Source: JACVRN01 sp035276685
GTDB taxonomy: Bacteria > Acidobacteriota > Blastocatellia > Pyrinomonadales > Pyrinomonadaceae
Assembly (NCBI GenBank): GCA_035276685.1
Contig: DATELK010000092.1
Coordinates: 70,102 to 134,101, forward strand
Direction of reading: 5' to 3'
DNA: 64,000 nt
The translations under genes and the position numbers were made by a program. Numbering within the stretch: the first letter of the stretch is position 1; each line of letters starts with the position of its first letter. The notes below the pieces were generated by a model, which was given only the letters and a program-made list of their open reading frames with translations, searched no databases and had not been told where the DNA came from. This document shows, piece by piece, positions 18,332-25,892 of the stretch.

Positions 18332-20638
18332 ATGACCGAAAACAGCAAACCGCCGGTAGCGGCAACTACCGACGGCTTACAAAACGAAAACATAGCTGAC
18401 AGAGCAAATGCTTCCAAGAGCTATTTTATCGAACCTGAAGAAACTGCACAAGCTAACCTAGAGTACGCTTTACAGTACGCTTCAAGAAACTGGAAAGTAA
18501 TCCCGCTCCATACGCCGGAGGCTCAGGGACAATGCTCCTGTCGCAAGAAGGACTGTTCGAGCGTGGGCAAACACCCCCGCACGATGAACGGCCTCAAGGA
18601 TGCCACTACAGACGAGAAGAAGATTCGTATTTGGTGGGGAATGTGGCCTGAGGCTAACATAGGCGTCGTAACTGGCGCAGAATCGGGCATCATTGTCTTA
18701 GACGTTGACCCTAGACATGGCGGTGGCGAAAGCCTCACTCGACTACAGGACGAACACGGAGAATTACCGGAGACTCCTGAAAGTAGTACGGGCGGGGGCG
18801 GCGTTCACATAATCTTTGCTCAGTCTGGGACTGCCTTACGAAACTCGGCAGGCAAGCTAGGAGCAGGTCTTGATATTCGCGCAGACGGCGGATACATAGT
18901 CGCCCCTCCTTCACTTCACCAGAGCGGAAGACGCTACGGCTGGATGAACTACGAAGAGTCTTTGGCCTCCATGCCTGACTGGATGATGCGATTGCTCACG
19001 GAGACGCCCAAGCGAGAAGTTGCGCGAAGGCAGAAGGGGAGGTCTAACCCTTTCGATAGTTCTTCGGGCGAGTTTATTCCCGAAGGTAGGCGCAACTCTA
19101 CGCTGGCGAGTCTGGCGGGCAGGATGCGCCGTTGGGGCATTGAAGAAGCCGAAATGACTGCTGCGCTGCTCGTGGCAAACGAAAACAGATGCAGCCCTCC
19201 TCTACCGGAAGAAGAAGTGAGAAGCATTGCTACTTCAGTTAGCCGTTACGACCCGAAGGAAAGCTTCTTTGGCGAAGATGAAATCATCGGTTCTGCTCTG
19301 GCTACTTTGGTGCAGGCTTCACTATCCGATGCCGGAAACGCAGAATGTATGGCGGCACTATACGGCAATGTGTTCCGCTACGACCACACCCGCAAGAAAT
19401 GGCTCGCTTGGGATGGTATAAGATGGAACATAGACGATAAAGGCTTAGCCAGAAAACTTGCCGTTAGAGTAGTGAGAGCAAGGCATCAAGCGGCTATTGA
19501 AGTCGAAGACTTGGATGCCCGCAAGCGTCTTTCTCATTGGGGGCTGACGAGCGAGAACATAATAAGAATCAACGCCCTATTGCAGATGGCACAAGTGCTT
19601 GAACCTTTCAGCACGACGATTGAGCAGTACGACGCTAATCCTCTTCTTGCTACCACGCAGAATGGAACTCTTGATTTAAGAGACGGCATCTTTAGAGAAT
19701 CGCACCCTGAAGACTATCTGACGAAGCAGCTAGGGGCTACTTACGATTCCAATGCTACTTGTCCTCGCTGGCAGAAGTTCCTAGACGAGATATTCAACGA
19801 AGACAGGGAACTCATCGAATACATCCAGAAGGCAGTCGGGTATTCACTCACGGGCAACACTAGCGAGCAAGTAGTCTTCCTTTGCTATGGCAACGGGGCG
19901 AACGGAAAGAGCGTCTTCCTAGATGTATTGAGCGAGTTGTTAGGCGATTACGCCGGAGCAGCCAGCTTTGAGACCTTCGACGCTGGAAGGCGCAACGAAG
20001 CCAGTAACGACCTCGCGGCCTTAAAGGGCAAAAGAATCGTTACGGTCATAGAGACGGAAGAAGACCGCAGGCTCGCAGAGGCGAAGGTAAAGGCCGTAAC
20101 AGGGCAGGATGCTATCTCTTGCCGCTTCCTTTACGGTGAATACTTCACTTACGTTCCGCAGTTCAAAATCTGGATGGCACTTAATCACCTACCCATCATT
20201 CGCGGCGTTGATAGGGGCATCTGGCGCAGAATCCGTGTTATTCCTTTTACTCAGTCATTTGAGGGCAGAGCGGACAAGAGCCTGATTACGAAGCTACGCG
20301 ATGAACTATCCGGCATCCTGAATTGGGCGTTGGAAGGCTTGAGAAAGTGGCAGGAGACGGGCTTAGGCGAGCTACCGCAGGCGATGAAAGAAGCGACGGA
20401 ACAGTACCGCCGCGATAATGACTCCATCGGCCAGTGGCTAGAGGAACGTACAACCCCTAATCCTTTGGGAATGATGCGAGCTAAAGTAGGCTACTTGGAT
20501 TACGTATCTTGGGCAGAGGAACGCGGAGAAAGGCCGTTCAGCCAGAAGAATTGGAGTAAGGCGTTAATCGAGAAGGGCTACATGAAAGACCGCAACAGAG
20601 AAGGATATAGCTACTTTGGTCTGGAACTGGACGGATAA
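18332..20638 (+). CDS. Bifunctional primase-polymerase / SF3 helicase (P4-type replication protein)
   Basis: 768 aa. The N-terminal Prim-Pol domain has a small Cys-rich insertion (CSCRKKDC...GKHPR, C68-C75), the catalytic pair in LDVDPRHGG (D124, D126) and STGGGGVHIIF. A PriCT-like helical segment follows (about 245-310, EGRRNSTLASLAGRMRRWG). The C-terminal half is a D5-type SF3 helicase with Walker A GNGANGKS (520-527), a Walker B region around VTVIETEED and motif C in WMALNHLP. This is the archetype of self-replicating satellite and plasmid elements: it primes and unwinds its own origin. It is the element's replication initiator candidate. Confidence 0.93.
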   Translation: MTENSKPPVAATTDGLQNENIADRANASKSYFIEPEETAQANLEYALQYASRNWKVIPLHTPEAQGQCSCRKKDCSSVGKHPRTMNGLKDATTDEKKIRIWWGMWPEANIGVVTGAESGIIVLDVDPRHGGGESLTRLQDEHGELPETPESSTGGGGVHIIFAQSGTALRNSAGKLGAGLDIRADGGYIVAPPSLHQSGRRYGWMNYEESLASMPDWMMRLLTETPKREVARRQKGRSNPFDSSSGEFIPEGRRNSTLASLAGRMRRWGIEEAEMTAALLVANENRCSPPLPEEEVRSIATSVSRYDPKESFFGEDEIIGSALATLVQASLSDAGNAECMAALYGNVFRYDHTRKKWLAWDGIRWNIDDKGLARKLAVRVVRARHQAAIEVEDLDARKRLSHWGLTSENIIRINALLQMAQVLEPFSTTIEQYDANPLLATTQNGTLDLRDGIFRESHPEDYLTKQLGATYDSNATCPRWQKFLDEIFNEDRELIEYIQKAVGYSLTGNTSEQVVFLCYGNGANGKSVFLDVLSELLGDYAGAASFETFDAGRRNEASNDLAALKGKRIVTVIETEEDRRLAEAKVKAVTGQDAISCRFLYGEYFTYVPQFKIWMALNHLPIIRGVDRGIWRRIRVIPFTQSFEGRADKSLITKLRDELSGILNWALEGLRKWQETGLGELPQAMKEATEQYRRDNDSIGQWLEERTTPNPLGMMRAKVGYLDYVSWAEERGERPFSQKNWSKALIEKGYMKDRNREGYSYFGLELDG

Positions 20639-20644
20639 GAGGGT

Positions 20645-20750
20645 GATGTATGGAATGTAGGTTGTGAATCAATCTCGGTAAAAGTCTCTTAGTAGAAGCT
20701 CATAAGAGAAGTTTTCTGAAAAAGGTTCACAACCTGCACAACCTACATAG
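20645..20750. repeat. Hairpin repeat, copy 1 (related copy at 21928-22033)
   Basis: 106 bp just after the primase gene. The left arm ATGTAGGTTGTG (20655-20666) is the exact complement of CACAACCTACAT (20737-20748). The right arm carries a tandem word, CACAACCT-G-CACAACCT (20728-20744). The central part (TTGTGAATCA ... AAGTTTTCTGAAAAAGGTTCACA) aligns with copy 2. The pair brackets the gene at 20818-21744. Candidate origin iterons or structured RNA. Confidence 0.7.
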
Positions 20751-20817
20751 AATGATTGCTAATTCCACTCTGGTTGAATGAGTTGTTAGACCGACTTCCG
20801 TGCGGCGGAACACGTTT

Positions 20818-21744
20818 TCACCAGTTTTTCTGTATCGTTGTTTGCTCAAACTTAGCACGTGTACCCGATACTTCCTTCCATAATTGATTTGCAGTTTCTG
20901 CCATTACCGCCGCTATTTCGCGCGGCCCAATGGTAGCCCTTTTCCCTTCAGGACTACTATGAGCACCGCTATTCCTCAGAGCACGTAAATAATGCAACAA
21001 AGCTCGCACTTCTGTTGTAATTAAGCGATGCTTCGTTATTTTCCACCTCAATCTAAACATTAGCTCAATTAAATCATATATATCAGCATCTGACGCTGGC
21101 TCTACCCGCCCTTTCACATCAATCATTATTTTACGAACTTGAGCAATTTTACGAAGCACCCCTTCTAACCCTCTACCTGAAATCAAAACCCCTACTTCAT
21201 CGAAACCCATAGAGAAGAGGTTTCTGGCTAAACGAAAGTCTGCTTCTAACTCTGGAGGTAATCCAAGCTCAAATGTTAAGAACTGACCATCAGATTCCTT
21301 TAGCTGATAGTATCCTTTCAAGAGTTCTTTTGTATCTGTAATAAGTTGTTCGATTTCTAAAGAGATTCGGTCTGATGCACTATAGCGTTCCCAGTGTTCA
21401 AGCAATTCATGTTGGTGTAAGAATCCGTATGCCGCTCCGTTTTTTACAAGCCGCTTATTGTATAGTAATAACTCTTCGCCTGCACGAATAAGGTCATACA
21501 CCACGTCTTTGGCTTTTTCGATAGTTTCTGTATCATCTACGAAAGGCATATCATCGTCTTCCACGAATCCTAGTCCATTTAGCGACTCAATGCTCGTTGT
21601 CAGTTTACTCACTGCTTCAAAAAGCTTTTCTTCGGTCTCAAACCAAGAGCCAAGATGCGCCAAGTTAAACAGCCCGAAACTTTTGATAGTTACTGGCGCA
21701 ACATTGTCAATATATTCTTCCCACGATGACCAAAGCCAAGCCAT
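20818..21744 (-). CDS. Uncharacterised protein with DUF4145-like C-terminus
   Basis: 308-aa mostly helical soluble protein. The C-terminal third (EVGVLISGRGLEGVLRKI ... LRALRNSGAHSSPEGKRATIGPREIAAVMAETANQLW) resembles DUF4145/HEPN-type domains, where an R-N-x-x-A-H motif occurs. If it is HEPN-like, the RNSGAH segment would be the RNase-type RxxxxH motif; that is inference. The ATG at 21744 follows AAGGA with a 7-nt spacer, better than the TTG upstream. It is flanked on both sides by the paired hairpin repeats, which makes it look like a cassette. Confidence 0.55.
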   Translation of the reverse strand: MAWLWSSWEEYIDNVAPVTIKSFGLFNLAHLGSWFETEEKLFEAVSKLTTSIESLNGLGFVEDDDMPFVDDTETIEKAKDVVYDLIRAGEELLLYNKRLVKNGAAYGFLHQHELLEHWERYSASDRISLEIEQLITDTKELLKGYYQLKESDGQFLTFELGLPPELEADFRLARNLFSMGFDEVGVLISGRGLEGVLRKIAQVRKIMIDVKGRVEPASDADIYDLIELMFRLRWKITKHRLITTEVRALLHYLRALRNSGAHSSPEGKRATIGPREIAAVMAETANQLWKEVSGTRAKFEQTTIQKNW

Positions 21745-21788
21745 GCACAATTCCTTTCAATAGTCGGTTCTAGTTTACAGGTGTCGGT

Positions 21789-21837
21789 CTAGGTCGCAGA
21801 GTTCGGCATTTTGTTTTTTAGCGTGACTGCGACCTAG
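21789..21837. repeat. Perfect 11-bp inverted repeat upstream of the DUF4145-like gene
   Basis: CTAGGTCGCAG (21789-21799) and CTGCGACCTAG (21827-21837) surround a 27-bp T-rich loop. It lies 45 bp upstream of the gene's start on the minus strand and could be an operator or a leader hairpin. The surrounding gap, 21745-22398, also holds hairpin repeat copy 2; no other gene is supported there. Confidence 0.6.
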
Positions 21838-21927
21838 TTCCTTGTAGGGTGTAAATGACCGCCAGTAGCGGCCTACAGGCCAGCAGAGCGTTATTTGCTG
21901 CCTCTGGATATTCTACTCCCGCCTTTT

Positions 21928-22033
21928 GATGTATGAAATGTACCTTGTGAATCATTTTGGGGAAAGTACCTCTTATGAAGCGATAAAGGAAAAGTTTCTC
22001 TAAAAAGGTTCACATCATACATTTCATACACAC
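21928..22033. repeat. Hairpin repeat, copy 2
   Basis: Aligns with 20645-20750 over its whole length: GATGTATG.AATGTA..TTGTGAATCA at the left and AAAAAGGTTCACA near the right. The outermost right arm is unrelated in sequence to copy 1, yet it is again complementary to its own left arm: TGTATGAAATGTA (21930-21942) with TACATTTCATACA (22018-22030). It also again contains a tandem word, TCATACA-TT-TCATACA. Structure is conserved while sequence is not. Confidence 0.7.
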
Positions 22034-22398
22034 CTTGCGGCCTGTAGAAGCTTATAAAAAAGTTATACAACGTCAACTCCCTGAAATTCACATTAAGCTC
22101 TATAGATTCAGATGGTTAGGCATCTTATGACTTCGTACAGGGGTTTCGCACATAGGAGTTTACAAAATTACAGCCTAATACTGGATGTTTAGGCTTGAAA
22201 AGAGATTTTTTTTAGAATACTCAGGCCACCCCATCAAGCCTTCTCAAAAAGGAGTCTCTTTAACAACTACAGCAAAATTCTGGAAGAGTGAGAGAATTTG
22301 TATAAAACTGGCTTAGAACATTGTGCTTCAAATAGGAGTATGGGTATTAGGGTATCAGTGCAGTGCTGAGATAAAAGAGCGGTGAGCGTTTTGCATTA

Positions 22399-23874
22399 CT
22401 ACCGCTTAGGTTTCGGCTGAGGCTTCATGATGCTTTTCGGGCGACGTTGTGCGGGTCGCCTTATACGAAGTAGGTCTTTGTGGCGCTTCTCTATAATGTA
22501 GATGAGCCGTTGATGCGAAACTCCTAACATTCTGGCAGCTATAGTTACTCTGCCTTTCGATAGAATAAGAGCCTGCTTTATCAGGTCGTATTCATAGCTT
22601 CGCACTTCTTCAATTAGATTCCTCTTGGAAAAAGTCTTGGCTTTGCGCGGGCTAAGATGCCCGCCTAACTCTTCCATGATAACAAGGGCGGCTTTTCCAG
22701 CGTGGCTTATAGCTCCTGCTTCTTGTGCCACTTCGATAGCGTGTTGAAGTGTGGCGTATGCCTGACTGTAGAAGCGCAGTCGAGCTAATGCTATGCCGTG
22801 AGTTATCAATGCCTCCGCTAATAAGTCTTGCTGACCACTTGGCTCAAGCAATACGACAGAATCTCGCGCCACTCGTTCGGCTTCCACATTCTGGCCTTCA
22901 GCGAGAAAAACGCGGGCGCGAGTTTCTTCAAATTGTCCTAATAAATTATTGTCTTTTAAATTCAGGATAATCTTTCGCGCTCGGTCTAAATGTTCGTGCG
23001 CTTCTTTAAACTTTCCCGCTTTGAAGTAGAGATAACCAAGATTGTTTTCTACGTTGGAAAGCCCCCATTTGTGGTCAGCTTGCTCAAAGTGATAACTTGC
23101 CGCCGCATACTCTATAAAAGCGCGGTCTGTATAGTCCTCTCTCTTTTTATCCTTCCCTACGTTCTCCCATAGATTGCCTAGATTGTTATGATAACTGCCT
23201 TTTAAAGTGTGGCTATTAATACGGTCAAACAGTTCTGCATCATCAAGTAGAATTTCAAGAGCATCATTCAAACGATGTTCGGAATACTCCACCATAGCAA
23301 GGCGAATCAGCGCCTTTGCCTTTAGCTCATCCTCTGTCCACAGCTTCGCCAACACTTCATTAAGGATTAGACGTGCTTCCTCATAATCTCCGGTTCGCCA
23401 GTAGCAAAGAGCAAGTTCCGTCTGCGCCTCCGCTACCTTCGCGTTACTAATCTTTTCAAAAGCAGAGATGCTTTCGCTGATGAAGTCCTTTGCTGTCTCT
23501 TGCGCGTCTGGAATCTGGCGTTTACTGCCTATCCATCCGGTCAGGACTCCTGCCCTTAATAAGACTTCTGCTGCCGTGTTCTGTTCTAGCCCCTCAAGTT
23601 GAGGGCGCTCGCCAAGTCGTTTCCATAACTCGCTCATAGCGCTACGTGCAGCCTCATAATCTCCGGTCTCTTCAAGACCTTTAGCTAGTTGACAGCGAAG
23701 CTCCGCCCTTTGGTTATGACTTAATGTCGGACTTTCCAGTTGACTCATGAGTGAGGCGAGTAAAGTCATAGAGGGATAGACCTTTCCAAAGTAGTAGCTG
23801 AAACGCTCGCCATCATAACGGGCCGCTCTAACACTTGCAAGATTTTTACAAAGCTGGTCTATTGTTCCGCGCAA
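22399..23874 (-). CDS. TPR-repeat regulator with C-terminal Fis-type helix-turn-helix
   Basis: 491 aa. Almost the whole protein is TPR-like helical repeats (for example AKGLEETGDYEAARSAMSEL, ALCYWRTGDYEEARLILNEV, NLGYLYFKAGKFKEAHEHLD). The C-terminus has a Fis/HTH_8 domain, YEYDLIKQALILSKGRVTIA followed by ARMLGVS, and a basic Pro-rich tail. TPR sensor plus HTH is the architecture of peptide-responsive regulators (RRNPP), although those use an N-terminal XRE HTH. The TTG at 23874 is preferred to the TTG at 23913 because GGGAG lies nine bases before it. Divergent to a small secreted peptide gene, with two similar palindromes between; autoregulation is likely. Confidence 0.75.
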   Translation of the reverse strand: MRGTIDQLCKNLASVRAARYDGERFSYYFGKVYPSMTLLASLMSQLESPTLSHNQRAELRCQLAKGLEETGDYEAARSAMSELWKRLGERPQLEGLEQNTAAEVLLRAGVLTGWIGSKRQIPDAQETAKDFISESISAFEKISNAKVAEAQTELALCYWRTGDYEEARLILNEVLAKLWTEDELKAKALIRLAMVEYSEHRLNDALEILLDDAELFDRINSHTLKGSYHNNLGNLWENVGKDKKREDYTDRAFIEYAAASYHFEQADHKWGLSNVENNLGYLYFKAGKFKEAHEHLDRARKIILNLKDNNLLGQFEETRARVFLAEGQNVEAERVARDSVVLLEPSGQQDLLAEALITHGIALARLRFYSQAYATLQHAIEVAQEAGAISHAGKAALVIMEELGGHLSPRKAKTFSKRNLIEEVRSYEYDLIKQALILSKGRVTIAARMLGVSHQRLIYIIEKRHKDLLRIRRPAQRRPKSIMKPQPKPKR

Positions 23875-23911
23875 AATATTTTGCTCCCACTTCGCTTGCA
23901 AAATTTTTTGC
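23871..23911. promoter_or_regulatory. Twin palindromic operators between TPR-Fis gene and peptide gene
   Basis: GCAAAATATTTTGC (23871-23884) and GCAAAATTTTTTGC (23898-23911) share the form GCAAAA-N2-TTTTGC; their centres are 27 bp apart. The second extends to TTGCAAAA..TTTTGCAA. One overlaps the start of the TPR-Fis gene. The other lies about 12 bp before the ribosome site of the peptide gene, where its promoter should be. A dimeric Fis-type HTH protein bound here could control both genes. Confidence 0.65.
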
Positions 23912-23934
23912 AAACATACTTTAGGAGAAACAAA

Positions 23935-24165
23935 ATGAACAACTTACGGAAATTGTGTGCTGTGATGGTTCTGTTACTGGCACTATCGTTTACTGTTCTT
24001 GCTGAAGGTCAGACTAATTGCCCGGGCATCACTCAAGAGACTGTAGCAGGTGATATACAGAATGGAGTAACAGACGAGATGCAGAGTGGAGTCCAGTCAA
24101 CAGATACGGATACGATAACACAGACCACATTCACGCTAATCTTAGTCATGCTGTCAGTGGTCTAG
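23935..24165 (+). CDS. Small secreted peptide precursor
   Basis: 76 aa. The signal peptide (LRKLCAVMVLLLALSFTVLA) has a likely cleavage after residue 23, VLA-EG. The mature part is short, polar and acidic (GQTNCPGITQETVAGDIQNG onward), with a single Cys, and ends in a hydrophobic tail, FTLILVMLSVV. AGGAG seven bases before the ATG gives a strong start. It is divergent from the TPR-Fis regulator and has no homologue that I recognise. A role as exported signal precursor sensed by the TPR protein is inference. A short hairpin, CCGTGAG-TGC-CTCACGG (24198-24214), follows the gene. Confidence 0.65.
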   Translation: MNNLRKLCAVMVLLLALSFTVLAEGQTNCPGITQETVAGDIQNGVTDEMQSGVQSTDTDTITQTTFTLILVMLSVV

Positions 24166-24255
24166 TTGAATCCTATAGTTAGAAACGCTCTAGGCTGCCG
24201 TGAGTGCCTCACGGGTGGCTAGGTTGTGGTGTGCAACGAGGCGTAATGCTTTAGG

Positions 24256-24567
24256 TTTGCCAAAGGCATAAATCCACATAAGTTTTGGTATTTTAGGTTC
24301 TTGAATCTTTGACAATCTCATATTGGGCTGTCGCAGAATAAGTTGGTTAGCCATCTTGGATTTAACGGAGAGATTACACAGGATTATATTTCTGCCTACG
24401 AACGTGCAATAAGAGAACCACCTTTGCCAGTCTTGTTAAAGTATGCGCAGGCGGCTAATGTTTATGTTTATGTTTTGATAGATGACAAGATTGACATATC
24501 ACTGCGAATACCGTGGGAGCAAAAGAGTGAAAGAGTCTTAAGCGTTTCAGGAAAGCATAAGAAGTAA
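24256..24567 (+). pseudogene. Degraded XRE-family transcription regulator
   Basis: The open part (from TTG 24343) reads VSHLGFNGEITQDYISAYERAIREPPLPVL, then a segment ending LIDDKIDIS, which is the second half of a short XRE HTH protein. The same frame continues upstream as GLSQNKL and, past an in-frame TGA (24310-24312), as AKGINPHKFWYFRFLNL, which fits the missing first helix. The TGA replaces what is usually Arg, and no start codon remains upstream, so the gene looks inactivated by a nonsense change plus loss of its start. A reduced product from TTG 24343 would lack half of the DNA-binding fold. Confidence 0.65.
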
Positions 24568-24614
24568 TAAACATAAAGGAATATACGTCTACTAAGTAAT
24601 CCCAAATGGAGAAT

Positions 24615-25889
24615 CTAAGTCAAATCTTTTACTTCTGGAACTGTGAAGGGTGAGATTGCGGGGTCAGCATCTCCGAACCTAAATACTAACCAATCATCAT
24701 CTTCTTCATTCTCCCCTTTTTTGAACTTGACTTCTTTGATTAACCGACCGTCTTCTAGCTTAACAGCAAAAGGATTACCGTAATAATGAGTTTCACTATC
24801 AACAGGGACAAATCGATATACTTTGAAGAAATCTTCTTGTGTGATTTTTCCGGCTAACAACTCTAAAATCACCCTAGCAGAAATGGTAACTTCCTCACTG
24901 CTCATTTCAAGACCTCCCCAAAATGAACTACCCTTCTGGGTCTTTCCAGAAGCTTTCAAAAGATATACAGCATTCTTAGCATCACGTTCCGGTATTGGCA
25001 GAACCTCATTTAATTTGCTAATACTGTTTAGCAGATTTTCACCAATACTATTGAAAGATGCGCCTTCATATAACTGCATCTTGACTTCACTATAAGAATT
25101 AAACCCAAAATGCTGCTCTATAGTAATTGTGAGTATAAAGCTAATCGCTGGATACTCCTGAAGGAGGTATCTTATTACTTCGCTGAATCCGTAAGAGTCC
25201 CAATTCCTACTATGGTTAAAAAGGCTATACCCGCCGTTACAAACAATTAGCCCTAACGGATGACTACAATCTGCGTTGACGAGTTTATAAGCCTTTTCTG
25301 ATAGCCGATTGTAGATAGTGTTCTGAATGAGAGAAGTAATTATTGAATAGCTTAGATGTGATGTTATGGCAAACGGCTGTGCCGGATTATAAACAATTAC
25401 AATACCAATAGCTTCATCTCTGATAACGAATTGCCGTCGTTCATTTGGAGCATCCCTAATGGCATTTAAGAAAGCCTCGAAATTTTCATTGAATATAGCT
25501 TCATTAAATTTCGGCTGTGTTGGTAGTTTTAGAATGGGTTTTCCGCCACCTCGAAATACCTTGCTGTAATCGCTGTCTATATGTAAGTAAAACGAATTGC
25601 CTCTTAATCCACGTTGACGTGCTATCTCCATCAATCTGTTGTGGAAATCTTCGACTGGATAGCTTTGATTCAATCCTTTATCCGATAATGTTGCAATGTC
25701 TGCAATGAAAGACTGTTTGGGTTCATCTAGGGAGGTGAAATAAATATCAGGATTCGTACCTTTCAACTTTGGCTCGTGGAGAACTTTCCCTATGCACTGG
25801 GTCATGACATATAGGCCACCACTGGATAATTTCGTTTGAAAATCCCAACGCGCTCCTTTTGCCCAGTTTTCTAACATTCTCCATTCCAT
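24615..25889 (-). CDS. Uncharacterised element protein, 424 aa
   Basis: Begins MEWRMLENWAKGARWDFQTK at ATG 25889, with GGAG eight bases upstream. The reading frame stays open for about 230 more codons but those lie antisense to the transposase and are not believed. NPDIYFTSLDEPKQSFIADI looks like the PD...(D/E)xK arrangement of restriction-like nucleases, but the expected Lys is absent, so this is only a hint. The rest (ITTSLIQNTIYNRLSEKAYK; HPLGLIVCNGGYSLF) gives no family. An acidic loop, GENEEDDDW, is near the end. The IS inserted just upstream probably removed its promoter. Confidence 0.55.
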   Translation of the reverse strand: MEWRMLENWAKGARWDFQTKLSSGGLYVMTQCIGKVLHEPKLKGTNPDIYFTSLDEPKQSFIADIATLSDKGLNQSYPVEDFHNRLMEIARQRGLRGNSFYLHIDSDYSKVFRGGGKPILKLPTQPKFNEAIFNENFEAFLNAIRDAPNERRQFVIRDEAIGIVIVYNPAQPFAITSHLSYSIITSLIQNTIYNRLSEKAYKLVNADCSHPLGLIVCNGGYSLFNHSRNWDSYGFSEVIRYLLQEYPAISFILTITIEQHFGFNSYSEVKMQLYEGASFNSIGENLLNSISKLNEVLPIPERDAKNAVYLLKASGKTQKGSSFWGGLEMSSEEVTISARVILELLAGKITQEDFFKVYRFVPVDSETHYYGNPFAVKLEDGRLIKEVKFKKGENEEDDDWLVFRFGDADPAISPFTVPEVKDLT

Positions 25890-25892
25890 TAA

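Noticed and set aside
20772..20791. Integron attC-like half site: on the minus strand GTCTAACAACTCATTCAACC follows the DUF4145-like gene
   Set aside because: It resembles the left end (R'', L'') of attC sites, but no R' (GTTRRRY) with matching L' was found at a suitable distance, and no integron integrase is present. A chance match cannot be excluded.
21891..22091. 66-codon minus-strand frame
   Set aside because: Lies across hairpin repeat copy 2 and has no protein features.
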